Source: Chara braunii (Eukaryota; Streptophyta; Charophyceae; Charales; Characeae). From it: a DNA stretch of 20,051 nt. Made by a program: the position numbers and the translations under genes. The notes under the pieces were generated by a model that did no database searches, was not told the origin of the DNA, and saw nothing but the letters and a program-made list of their open reading frames with translations. Below are positions 1 to 8,899 of the stretch, one piece after another. Numbering within the stretch: position 1 is the stretch's first letter; each line of letters begins with the position of its first letter. Location: assembly GCA_003427395.1 (NCBI GenBank), contig BFEA01000445.1, forward strand, positions 1,282,905 to 1,302,955, read 5' to 3'.

Positions 1-59
1 TTGGGCGTATTAGTCATCCGAGTTGGTCTGAGGTTGGGCGTGCTAGTCAACGGGTGGGA
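1..59. repeat. Short direct repeat at the left edge, just upstream of gene 1
   Basis: The octamer TTGGGCGT occurs at 1-8 and again at 34-41, and each copy is followed by a variant of NNTAGTCA, giving a period of 33 bp. Because the first copy starts at base 1, the array may extend to the left of the window. It lies in the presumed 5' untranslated region of gene 1. All of its reading in the gene 1 frame is closed by stops at 11-13, 29-31 and 44-46. Confidence 0.5.
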
Positions 60-151
60 ATACAATGGCGTCCGCAAAGAACACATCCACAAGCGTTGGA
101 CCATCTGCCCCCGGGGAGGGACGACCTGTACAGCAACCTACTGCTCAGTAG

Positions 152-640
152 ATGCACACAAATGGAGCACCATGGTTTTTGGATTTCGTTGTTCAGGGGG
201 ACTTTTTTGGGCCAGCTGTTTTCATGCGACCCACTTGCGTGACAGACGCTGGGGGAGTTGTCAACGTTGTTCCTCTCGGTACCGTCGTCTCGTGCACAAA
301 GACTCCTGGAGGTTTGCTCAAGCTGCACACTAACGGCGTGTACGACGAGTGCAGACTGCCTATTAGAGGTGTTAAAGGTGTGCTGGTGACCATCAAGAGT
401 TTCGCGGGGTTTGGCTCGAAAATGCCGTTGTGCTCTCACTTCAAAGGCCTTTACGATGGCGGCAGCAAGCGTCTTCCATCGCCAGAGCAATATCTCGATC
501 TCGCACTGATGGTGCCGAAAGAACGTCCGGTTCTTCCGCCAGAGCATGTTTTCCGGCTTCTACCACCCCGTGAGGGGGCGTCCGGCTTGGCACAAGAAAC
601 TCCAGGTACGGCAGTGGGGCGAGAGAGTCCGATTCAAGAC
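152..640 (+). other. Unrecognised N-terminal domain of gene 1
   Basis: After the TAG at 149-151 the frame continues at once with an ATG at 152 and about 160 residues rich in hydrophobic and aromatic positions (for example PWFLDFVVQGDFFGPAVF). It looks like a small folded, beta-rich domain and not a disordered region. I do not recognise the family. Its place in front of a basic linker and a ParB-like domain suggests an accessory or targeting module, but that is inference only. If translation restarts at the ATG at 152, this domain would be the N terminus of a shortened product. Confidence 0.4.
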
Positions 641-1291
641 GTTGGGGGTCAGGTTAAGGGACGCAGCGTTCACACGCAGGTCGGCCCGGATGCTCCTAGG
701 AACACATCGGACTTCCATTCTCAGGGTACAGGGACTCAACGGGTCGGTACTCCGAAACTTATCAAGGTCCGCTGCGGCGCCGACACGTATTCGCTTCGAG
801 ATGAGACGAGAAGAGATTCAAGTAGATCGGGGCTAGATGTTGGATGGAATGAGGCTGAAGGGATGGGTGCTGTCCGCGAAAGCTCTGGCGGGGAGCAGAC
901 TCCTTCGGAGAAGAAGAGCGAGCGACAGAGGATGGTGCGACAGGAGGTGGCGGAAGGAACCCTCCGCATGAAGAGGATGAGAGGAAAACCGGAGGCGTTG
1001 ATGGGCGGGGATGGAGGTGGCGACGGAGAACGTGCCTCGGGAAAGAAGCCGACGAAGGAAGAGGGTGGGATGGCAAGTAAGAAAGCGAGGAGGCCTGACG
1101 GTTTGACCATCCGCAAAGGACAAGCCGCGGGTGGAGGAGATTCGGTTGATCCAAGCGCTGAGGCCGCGAGAGAACCTTCGGGGAAATCGAAACGGAAAGT
1201 GGCAGTTGAAGAAGGCGATGGCCAGAAGAAACCTCGAAGGCGGAAGACTGCTGAGGCGGCGAGTGGTGGCGAAGGGCCTGTCGGTCAGGAG

Positions 1292-1800
1292 TGCAACAAA
1301 GCGGCAGTGTTCTGGCTCGAATACGAGCGGAACGATGTCGGTGAAATCGTGGAGAAGGAGCTCCCCGTCCAGCTGCTCATCGACCCCAGGAAAGTCTGCA
1401 ACATCCCGCCTTGGGAAAGATATTACAACCACCACAGTCTAAGTCGCGAAACTGTGGACGACATCAAGGATGCGATGCTGTGTCAATTCCGCGAGAAGAA
1501 GATCTGGACGAGAAACCCTCTTGTTTTGGCACCCATCTACAAGCCGGTGACGCGTAGGCTGGAGCAAGCTGACAGGGTTCACAAAGATGTCTTCAAGCCA
1601 GAGGACAAGAACAAGTACTACTATTACCCTGTTAACGGACAACACACCGTGGCTGCTGTGAAGGAGTTGGAGGGTGAGCAGATGTTCGATTTGTGAAAGA
1701 TGCACTCGTGGCCAGCGAGAGTAGTGTGGTTCTCCGACCGAGATTTCGCGGAGTATAGGCAGGTCAGTCTCAACGAAAACACGAGACACAAGATGTCTAA
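1292..1800 (+). other. ParB/sulfiredoxin-type domain in gene 1
   Basis: The order of elements matches the ParB N-terminal/Srx superfamily. There is an opening 'position' strand (LLIDPRKV), then a helix (SRETVDDIKDAM), the NPLVLAP segment at 1514-1534 standing for the usual 'xPLxV', and VNGQHTVAA from 1631 standing for the family's 'x(D/N)GxHRxxAA' nucleotide-binding box. A C-terminal LNENT box lies at 1769-1783, where ParB proteins have 'xxENxxR'. The box has Gln-His-Thr in place of the usual His-Arg or Glu-Arg. TGA 1694-1696 falls inside the domain, between the box and the last strand, so a protein ending there would lack a complete fold. ParB-family domains include CTP-binding partition proteins and nucleases; which applies here cannot be read from the sequence. 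Confidence 0.6.
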
Positions 1801-2851
1801 GCAGCGATCGCAGAAGGCCGCGTTCTTGGACATGCGGGAGGCATGGGAGAACGAAGGAAGGCCGATGGCCATTCAAGGGAACCCTTCCGGCAAGGAGGCC
1901 GAAAAACAAAAGTTTTTCGATTTCCAAAAGCTGATTTTGGGAAAGAGTCCGAACGAATCTCACTGGGCGTTGTCAAAAAAAGATTTGCCGCTCACCGACA
2001 AGGAGTATGTCGCTGCCGTTGGCAATGCATTGAGGCAGTGGATGCCGCTCGTGACGGGCGGTGATGATGTTTTCCTTAGAGCCATGGAGTTCTACGCGAA
2101 ATGGGCGGAAGGGAAGTTGTTGGGCGGCGACGCCAAGACGCCATTGTCGAGGCCGGGCAAATACATGCCAGACAAATCTCCGGGTCTGCAAGCAATTTCG
2201 GAAATGGGCTTGAAAGGGGCGGCTGGTGAAACGAAGATGGGGTGGCTGGTCCGGGTCCCGCCGCCTCCGACCAAAAAGAAAACGCAAGCGGACGACAAGT
2301 TTTTCGTGGTCGTGAAGGAGCCAGACATGTTCTGTTGGTAGTCTCTCACCGACATGACCGATGTCGAGAAACTATCGATCCTCGACGACATTCTCGCACT
2401 ACGGGGAGTGTTCGTGCAATCCGCGGGCGGCCATCTGAAGCGTCAGCATAAACCTGGAATTAAAGACATGGTCGCGACAAGGAAAGTGGACCGTGTGATG
2501 CTCCGTATGTTCCACTACATCTTGTTCCTTGAAACGGAGGAGGACGAACGTGTTTGGCACCACGAGAGCCTATTTTTTCAGACCGAGGGGAAGCTTCTGG
2601 AGGAGTTCGGGCCGCAGGGCCTCACGAAACAGATGTGGGTCAAAATGCGAAAGCATTTCCAGGGCGCGGTGGAGTACGTGAACACTTGCAAACGTACTCT
2701 TCCGCGCGAGAAGAAGTCCCTCGACGACGCGAAGAAATTGTACGAGGATGACAGGTTCCCTAAATCTTTCGAAAAGTCTGTCCGTTCCATCTTGCGACGG
2801 ACGGAAGAAGAAGTTCGAGACACGATCAGGGTCAGCGGGAATGTGAGGCAC

Positions 2852-3640
2852 ATCAAATGGCCCAACCTCAACCGGGTGACCAGCCTTATTCCTTTCGCTT
2901 TCCCGCCTTCCCAAGCTCACAGTCATGTCACTGCGATCCGTGAGGTTGTGCAACATTACGTGTGCAACCTATACGTCCTCGATTTGTGTGATCCCACACT
3001 CCTCACAGATTGGCGAGAAGACGATTTCGCCAACTTGCAAGGCCTTCTACAAACACTTTCGCCAACGCACTGGGCACTTGTGATCTTTTTCCCCTCTCGT
3101 TGGGAGCTCAGTTTCTTGAAAGGCATGGCCAGGCTTAGCGTCCATCACGTCAAGACAGGGAAGTGGGTACGTAATGCACAAAAGCAGGCCACTGTCCGGG
3201 AAGGCAATATGCTGGTTGAGGAGTGTGACCGCCTGTACGTGGTTTTTAATGGCGAGAAGCTGGAAGACAACACATTCGCAGTCTACCCAGCCAGTAGCCC
3301 GACAAAGGCTTCCTGTGCTCATGGTCCAATTCCGGCTAAACACACGGTGGCGGGCCCATCAGGACAGGCTGTGGCGTGTTTCGACGTGGCGGAAGAGGAA
3401 AGGTTCTCTCGTAGCATGGGGGAGGACGGCGGCGTGACAAGTTCTCAAGGACCTGCTTACGGGGAGATGGAGCGGAACCCGTCCCGTCTACTTGATCTAC
3501 TCGAAAACTTTTGCAAAGTTGGTCAAGCTGTTATTTTCTTTGGGAGGGCGCATGCGTCTGTCGTGTGGGAACTCCTGCGCACCGGTCGGAACGTCGTCGC
3601 GTTGGAGAAGGAGGCGAAGATGATCGATTACCTTCACGAG
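2852..3640 (+). other. Divergent DNA-methyltransferase-like region, permuted motif order
   Basis: A hydrophobic strand ending in LDLCDPT (2978-2998) sits where amino-methyltransferases carry the catalytic (D/N)PPY motif. It is followed by a strand resembling ALVIFFPSRWELSFL. About 540 bp later come AVIFFGRAHASVVWELL and RNVVALEKE (3527-3612), which resemble the SAM-binding motif I (FxGxG) and its acidic motif II. Motif IV before motif I is the order of the beta class of N4/N6 DNA methyltransferases. Both motifs are degenerate: DPT in place of DPPY and GRA in place of GxG. It could be a catalytically dead relative or a decayed enzyme. An unrelated Rossmann-like fold is possible. Confidence 0.4.
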
Positions 3641-3739
3641 TTCGTGAAGGCACGCGTTGCAGACACTCGCAATGCTTGCCAGTTTGCAAGGTCCACCGGC
3701 GAACGGAACTGGGATCCCAAACGTGACATGTATTGAAAA

Positions 3740-4500
3740 TTGCCGGGAAACAAAAGGACAGACGTTTGGGACTTCCTTTTCGGACCCGGACCGCCTGGTC
3801 CGACCGACCTCGAATACAGTCGACGGAGAAACCTAGTGCTCGTTGTGCTCAATGGGTACCACGGTGCACCCAGGGAGTCTGTCTCGCACTTCCTGAGAAG
3901 GTTGGAGCACGTTTACTTCACGCTGGCTGAACCGCTCACTCTCGAAAACTACAAGTCACAGTTTGACGAGGAGGACCCTTTCGACGCTGAAGACATGGGG
4001 GAGCTGAGCGACTCCGAAACCTTCGATTTCGAGTCCATACCACTTCCTCGGGTGGTTGGACAGGTTGGTGATGAAGAGGAAGGTGGCCCTCGGAGATATA
4101 GCACGTCCCCTGCCGGTTTGAAGCATGTGTTTCGGGGCGAACCAGTCGACGACCAATCGTCTGATGACGGGAAGGAAGAGAGAGACTATGATCACGAGCC
4201 TTGTAACAGGCTCCCTGCGGACCATGACACCTGGCAGAATGACAGACTCTACTTCTTCGGCAAGCATCACCGGTTCACGTCGGAGGATGTCTGGGGACAC
4301 AACGTCGTCTGGCACCCGAGGATATTCCAACGTGCTGTGAGGAATGGAATATGGGTCATGGCAATAAAGGAGGCCGATGGCAAGTGGAGTGGACTGAAGA
4401 GACTGGGAGCGGGTGCATGTAAGAGAAAGGCAAGAACTGCTCTGGTGGAGCATTTGAGTCTCATGAACCCCAAGAGGAACGATCAAGACGTCGAAAGCTA
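3740..4500 (+). other. C-terminal domain of gene 1, unrecognised
   Basis: The gene 1 frame resumes after TGA 3734-3736 with a basic-aromatic stretch (DVWDFLFGPGPPGP), a predicted beta-alpha segment (NLVLVVLNGYHG), an acidic low-complexity linker (about 3965-4200) and a second compact segment with RLYFFGKHHRFTSEDVWG and VVWHPRIFQRAV (about 4245-4335). I do not recognise a family. The first segment may complete the methyltransferase-like fold, because strand-loop elements follow motif I in such enzymes. The second is Trp/His-rich and could be a separate nucleic-acid or protein-interaction module. Confidence 0.35.
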
Positions 4501-4793
4501 CATGAGTTGTACGCCAACAACATGTTGGAGTTTCGAGCGCCTTTCTACAACTCGAAACGGCACCGTCTCGTGGCATTGACTGGCGCATGCCGCAACCTCC
4601 GTCGGCTGGTCAGCATCCGGGAGGGGGTGGTGGAGCAGACGAAGGAGACGGCGGAGGTGGCGAAGGAGACGGCTCACAGTTTGTTGGAAAGGGGACAGGC
4701 GAGACATCGTCGGTTGAGAATGCATCCGGCGAAAAGGGGTCGGGCGGAAAGGGGTCGGGCGGGAAGTGGGAAGGGGTCAGGCGGAAAGCATAG
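4500..4793 (+). pseudogene. Frame-shifted 3' tail of gene 1
   Basis: The gene 1 frame stops at 4577-4579, but protein-like sequence continues in other frames. From about 4500 the next frame reads ELYANNMLEF and RAPFYNSKRHRLVALTG. From about 4587 the third frame gives a Gly/Glu/Lys-rich tail (repeated EGDGG and GSGGK) that ends at TAG 4791-4793. Two successive single-base losses would carry the coding frame through all three. An alternative is that the middle frame simply stays open to 5304, but its later part looks non-coding. I do not know the function of the tail. Confidence 0.35.
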
Positions 4794-4799
4794 AACGCC

Positions 4800-6350
4800 C
4801 GGGAGTCCCCAGTATATGAAAAATGACCCCCACTGCTTAGGGAGTCGAGATTCCGACATGCGAGACGAGGCCATCCTTACGTCTGATCAAGTGCGAGTAG
4901 ATTCGCACTTATCTGCAAGGAGTTTGTTTCCCGTTGCCCAGGAGAGTCCATCCCGCCGTGCGCAGCAAAGGTCTCCTGTGCTCAACACCTTGCTCCTGAA
5001 AGAGGGCGCGTCTTCGTTTTGCCTGGAGGGCGGGATGCCTGCATTGCGAAGGAGCGAAGGTCCGACCTCCAGTTCCCTCGGCTCGAGCGACCGCCACAAA
5101 CTCCGAATACATTCGGATTTGCTGACGTCGCCATCCGCCATAAGTGCTCCTCACGCAACAGTTCCGCGGGGCCAAGAAAATGTGACGCCCTGGCCCCCGC
5201 ATCTTCAATTGGACACAGGGTTACCCTGCTCGCCTCCATTCTCATGTGTTGAGACTCCAGACTGGCGGTGTCGAGCGCATCAGTCCGGCACCACTCATAC
5301 GTAGCGCGGGACCCTCCCGGCCGCGTCACGCAGGAGTCAGAGTACACATCCTCGTTGTGATATATACGTGGAGCTTCCGTAAGCCGCTCCGACCGGGTGC
5401 GCCAGCCATACCTCTCGCGAGCCCCTACGACAGGACAGGGCCTACGCGAGACACGACTACTCCCACCTTACGGGAGCTGTCACCTCCCTTCGGTGGGCGT
5501 ATCCCCGCCGAGCTACCAGTCCACAATACGAAAGCTGATCAGCTGCAATCGCAGAGGTGGACCAGCCGAGGGCGTTTCTCGTTCACTGTAGCATAAGGGG
5601 TACGCGCGGTACTACGCCTCTATCGGACCCGCACGCGAACCGACATCTTGGGGGGCTGAGGTCCCAAGCACGGCTCGTCGTCGGTCGACTAGGACGTATC
5701 CCACACGCCACGCGCATACCACTATAAGGTACATAAAAGTAAAGCACACGCACACATGCACACCAGTACTGAACGACGCAAAGGACGTACAACGCGACAT
5801 CCTCCTAGTCCCTTAGTATCCATCCCATAACTTCCTGGAGCAGGAATCGGTTGAGAGTCATGCACGAGACTTAATCTAAAGCCGCGCGGGCGTAGGCCTT
5901 CTCATATCGACTAGCAATGCCAACTTACACAAGCAGTCGTGAAGATGGCGTACTATGCAGTGCCCATAATCGAGCGGTCCCTCGTGCATCCGAGTACCGC
6001 TTATGACACTCACGTGTCAGACTCGAAGTATCGTGAAGATTCCGCCCTTCACGACATTGCACGGTTGAAGGACTAGCCGTGCGGCCGCCGCGGCACATCC
6101 GGCTTTCGGCCCGAGTGCCCTGGCGATCGAGGCAAATAGGCTCTACCCGAGGGGGGTCCCCTTCAGTGCAGGGCCTAGGGCTTGGGATGTCCTGGCCAAG
6201 GACCTTGAATCCCGGCCCAGGACCAACGTCCGACTAGCAAATCTCCAAGAAACACTTATCTAAGTAATGGGGTCGTCCTTTCTCTATTAACCCAACCCTT
6301 ATTTACTCCTTAGCACGCGGCCCCCTTTCAGGTCACACAAATACCTTACA
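4800..6350. other. No gene seen; moderately GC-rich spacer
   Basis: Apart from the palindrome at 4889-4910 I see no supported gene here. Open frames are present, including one to 5304 that continues from the gene 1 tail, and another at about 5246-5596, but none shows recognisable motifs or a consistent protein-like composition. There is no clear similarity to the repeats on either side. The stretch may include the 3' untranslated part of gene 1 and the boundary of a later insertion. Confidence 0.5.
4889..4910. promoter_or_regulatory. 22-bp palindrome, copy 1 (downstream of gene 1)
   Basis: Perfect inverted arms AAGTGCGA and TCGCACTT flank a 6-base spacer (GTAGAT). The same palindrome recurs six times downstream of gene 2. 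Candidate roles are a binding site for an element-encoded protein, an RNA 3'-end hairpin, or a conserved element-terminal motif. Confidence 0.55.
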
Positions 6351-6354
6351 TAGG

Positions 6355-6396
6355 TACGCATACATACATATATACACACATATTTACTCATATGGG
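6355..6396. repeat. Degenerate CATA/TACA microsatellite
   Basis: Alternating purine-pyrimidine sequence made of CATACATA, TATA and ACACA units. It marks the change from GC-richer DNA to the AT-richer, hairpin-rich section on its right. Confidence 0.6.
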
Positions 6397-6405
6397 AATG
6401 AACGT

Positions 6406-6720
6406 GTGACAATCACATCTCACAGTCATAGTGGGTCTCCTTATAGCCATACACATATATATAAGATCGCAGGGCAGTCCAATCCAATAATCCAAGCCCC
6501 AGAACATACCTGCAATCACATCAAAGAGTCAAGCAAAAGTCCATACACTACACGGAGTCAACTCCAACCAATCTCTATGCTCATACCCTTTGCCTCAGTC
6601 ATGCAAGCCCCAACCTCTAACCAACCAACCTTAAGTAAATACTCAGTACCTTTGTTCAATGACCATTCAATAAAAGTCTGGGTGAAACCTTAACAAAACA
6701 GAGAAGATCACCAGGGCTGA
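6406..6720. other. AT-richer spacer, no gene
   Basis: A frame stays open to about 6693 but encodes a Ser/Thr/Pro/Gln-rich low-complexity peptide with no motif. I treat it as non-coding. Confidence 0.4.
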
Positions 6721-6768
6721 AGTCTCTTTAGGTTGAGTAAGGAGAGTGGGTTGAGGTTGAGTCGTAAA

Positions 6769-6932
6769 CCGACGAGTCGGCAACCGACCTGTTATCTGTG
6801 ATAACAGAAGGTGACCCTTGCAGGATCAAAGCTGAATCTAGCCCCAAGTCCTGAAACAATCGATCAAGGAGACCTGTAACACAAGACAGGCCAATCTCAA
6901 GCTAAGTCTATGAGCTCATAGAGGATAACCTC
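6769..6932. repeat. Cluster of short perfect hairpins/palindromes
   Basis: Within about 165 bp there are CCGAC-GA-GTCGG (6769-6780), CTGTTATC-TGT-GATAACAG (6789-6807), CCTGT and ACAGG arms near 6872-6890, the 14-bp palindrome CTATGAGCTCATAG (6908-6921), and GAGG-ATAA-CCTC (6921-6932). The density is higher than I would expect by chance and suggests a structured RNA or a non-coding element control region. Confidence 0.55.
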
Positions 6933-7049
6933 CATATCACGATCTTACCCAAGTCACCACATTTAACTAGGTCTAAGCTGTATCTCTAGCCAGCGCCTAA
7001 GCAAAGGTAGCCTATGACATAGTCTCTCCTACGTACGTTGCCACCTGTT

Positions 7050-7540
7050 GAAATACAAGCTAACTCCTCTAATTTAGAAAAATTTCGGCAGCGCTTCCCA
7101 TAGGAAAAGTGTCATCGCAGAAAATATAGTAGTTCAAAAAGTCAAACTTTGGATCCCAGAAAGTCAAAATTTATCTAACTCCCTGACCTAGTAAAAATAT
7201 GGGTAGCATTTCCTTCAGAGAGGAAGGTCCCCCCCAGATCTATACTAAGTCAGACTTGGACTTAGACATACAGTCTAAGCCATGTCACGACAAAATCTCA
7301 ACCAATTTCTTAGTTTTGTAGAAATTTCGGCAGCGCTTCCCGTAAGGAAAGTGCTGGTCCAAGATTTGTACAAGGCCAAGTTTGGGACCTGACAATGACT
7401 TTAATCCCTCAGGGCCCAATTTTGGCTAACTCCTTGATTTTGTAGAAATTTCGGCAGCGCTTCCCGTAGAGAAAGTGGCTTACCAAGATTTATACAAGAC
7501 CAAGTACGAATCAAAAGATCCCAAAAAGTCAAAAATTGAT
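7050..7540. repeat. Four degenerate tandem repeats of about 120 bp with a TTCC...GGAA hairpin
   Basis: Each unit has an entry like CTAACTCC, then GTAGAAATTTCGGCAGCG, CTTCCCGTA and GGAAAGTG, beginning near 7080, 7195, 7322 and 7446. Three copies are close and the second is diverged. In each, TTCC or TTC pairs with a following GGAA or GAA across a 4-6 base loop (for example TTCC 7095-7098 with GGAA 7103-7106). Similar tandem motifs containing TTTCGGCAG are known to me from plant LTR retrotransposons, so a retroelement LTR or untranslated region is the likely source. Confidence 0.6.
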
Positions 7541-7787
7541 CTAAGTAAACAAAACGAGTCCAGAAAATGCAGGAAATGACTCTAACTCCTATGGCTCTAG
7601 CACGTGGCGAGGAATTACAGCAACTACCTATCAAATTCAAACCCAGACTAAGACGTGGCATCACTCAGTCACATGCAGGCCAAACCACAAACATGCACTC
7701 TCTCACCATCCCCAAGGTACCTTAGCAAACAATAGTTTGTAGCCTTTCAATGATTTGTCCCTTATACCCAGCTTACATAGGGCATAA

Positions 7788-8510
7788 GGCTAGACCACCT
7801 AAACTTATGGAACATGTCTAGCCCAGCCAAGAAGTATACACAAACACAGGGCACAACAACTTTTCTCTTCTTTGGGCATGTGACTAGGTCATCCTAGTCG
7901 CCCTGAACAGCTTAAGTATCCAGAGTTTATATAGTTGTCTGTACTTAGTCTTTTGAGGTAGCATATAGTTGAGCCGATCATCTTCAGCTCAAGACTCAGC
8001 TTGCCCCTTCGTACCACAAGTTTATTCTTAGTTAAGTACTCTCTTCAGTTGGTAATAAGCTATAGTCAGGCCACCCAAACTTATGGAACCCTGCCTGACT
8101 AGCCTGTTCATAGATAGTATAATAGTAAAGTATATCAAAGTTATAACCTTCTGATTCCAGCATGTGCGAGGCATTGGACCAAGACCNCCCAAACTTATGG
8201 AACATGTCTCGGTCCTCAGCCTGGTTCATTTTCTCAAACCAAAGCAGGAAGAGGTAGAGTCACCCAAACTTATGGGACATGCTCACCTCCTCATTCAGAA
8301 ACCAAAGAAACTGGCAAAAATCCCAAACAAACAAGATTGCCAGACTACCCTAACTTATGGATTTGACTGGCTCCTGAAAAAGCAATCACATACAGCCCTC
8401 ATAAGTCAGAGCAACCAGACCACCCAAACTTATGGGACCTGTCTGGCTCTCCAGGCAATACAAAATAAAACACAGCACTGGGTCTTCCCAAACTTATGGA
8501 ATTGGCCCAG
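7788..8510. repeat. Seven-copy hairpin array: conserved loop, covarying stems
   Basis: The core CCCAAACTTATGGAA (with small variants) occurs seven times, and each copy is enclosed by its own inverted repeat. The left and right arms are GGCTAGAC/GTCTAGCC (7788/7816), TAGTCAGGC/GCCTGACTA (8063/8093), GGACCAAGAC/GTCTCGGTCC (8176/8206, one mismatch), GAGGTAGAG/CTCACCTC (8251/8282, one bulge), GCCAGAC/GACTGGC (8339/8365, one mismatch), CCAGAC/GTCTGG (8415/8441) and CTGGGTC/GGCCCAG (8478/8504, one G-T pair). Loops are about 19-22 bases. The arms differ between copies but remain complementary within each copy, which is the pattern of selection on a stem-loop. Confidence 0.8.
7882..7899. repeat. Perfect 7-bp hairpin with 4-base loop
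   Basis: GACTAGG and CCTAGTC enclose TCAT. It lies between the first and second members of the conserved-loop array but lacks their loop sequence, so it is a separate structure. Confidence 0.5.
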
Positions 8511-8800
8511 CCTTTGGTTGACACGGTCAAACTTCATGCAATACTGTCTTTCTCCCACCCTTCCCCCAGATGCAACCCCACAATTTGCTTTCAATCAACC
8601 AAAGAAGTTGGAACTGAACTTTATACATGCATCCTTTTACTTTGTCTGGTTATGTCCTGAATAGATAACAAGATTTATAGGGACAGGCAGACATACATCA
8701 ATCAAGTTATAGCGGGATATGCAAACATGGGTGTAGTGGGACGTACAGATAGGGATGGTATACCTGATGGTTCCCTGCCTCCAGAACCTCGCCTAGGTTC
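8511..8800. other. Spacer without a recognised feature
   Basis: A frame remains open from the hairpin array to 8664, but its content follows the repeat and shows no motif. No other signal is apparent before the cloverleaf at 8801. Confidence 0.4.
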
Positions 8801-8879
8801 CGGCAGAGCTCCCGCAATCGGTGGGATGACTCCCCACAGAGTCTTGGCGCGGANCTACGGGTTTCAATCCCGCCTGCCG
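8801..8879 (+). other. tRNA-like cloverleaf (tRNA relic or SINE head)
   Basis: All four helices of a tRNA can be drawn in 79 bases. The acceptor is CGGCAG (8801) with CTGCCG (8874). The D arm is TCCC (8810) with GGGA (8823) around a 9-base loop that contains GG. The anticodon stem is GACTC (8828) with GAGTC (8839). The T arm is CGGG (8858) with CCCG (8869) around a 7-base TTTCAAT loop. GGTTTCAATCC is two bases away from the usual B-box consensus GGTTCGANTCC. The anticodon-stem loop has 6 bases where 7 are normal, the variable segment is about 14 bases with an N at 8854, the acceptor has 6 pairs and the T stem 4. A working tRNA is therefore unlikely; a degraded tRNA or tRNA-derived SINE is more plausible. 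Confidence 0.4.
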
Positions 8880-8899
8880 CCTTCCTCTCGTAGCCTTAG

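Larger units (their letters stand above)
65..4579 (+). pseudogene. Gene 1: decayed ParB-like / methyltransferase-like multidomain protein of a probable mobile element
   Basis: One frame runs from ATG 65 to the stop at 4577-4579, interrupted only by TAG 149-151, TGA 1694-1696, TAG 2339-2341 and TGA 3734-3736, with no shift at any of them. ATG 65 is chosen because it is the first ATG after three in-frame upstream stops and has a good plant-type context (A at -3, G at +4). In codons from that ATG the order is: short Ser/Pro-rich leader (1-28), unrecognised folded-looking domain (30-190), Lys/Arg/Gly-rich disordered linker with basic clusters such as KKPRRRK that could be nuclear signals (200-405), ParB/Srx-like domain (410-575), helical linker, methyltransferase-like region (930-1195), and an unrecognised C-terminal domain. 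Fusions of a ParB domain to a DNA methylase are known from phages and integrative elements, which is why I infer a mobile-element origin. Domain calls rest on motifs read by eye. Confidence 0.65.

Noticed and set aside
1694-3736. Selenocysteine or programmed readthrough at the TGA codons
   Set aside because: I saw no SECIS-like element and no consistent readthrough context after the stops. Sites inside unrelated domains are more easily explained as mutations.
7788-8510. CRISPR array
   Set aside because: Unit spacing varies from about 60 to 275 bp, the repeated part is the loop and not a constant direct repeat, and there are no cas genes.
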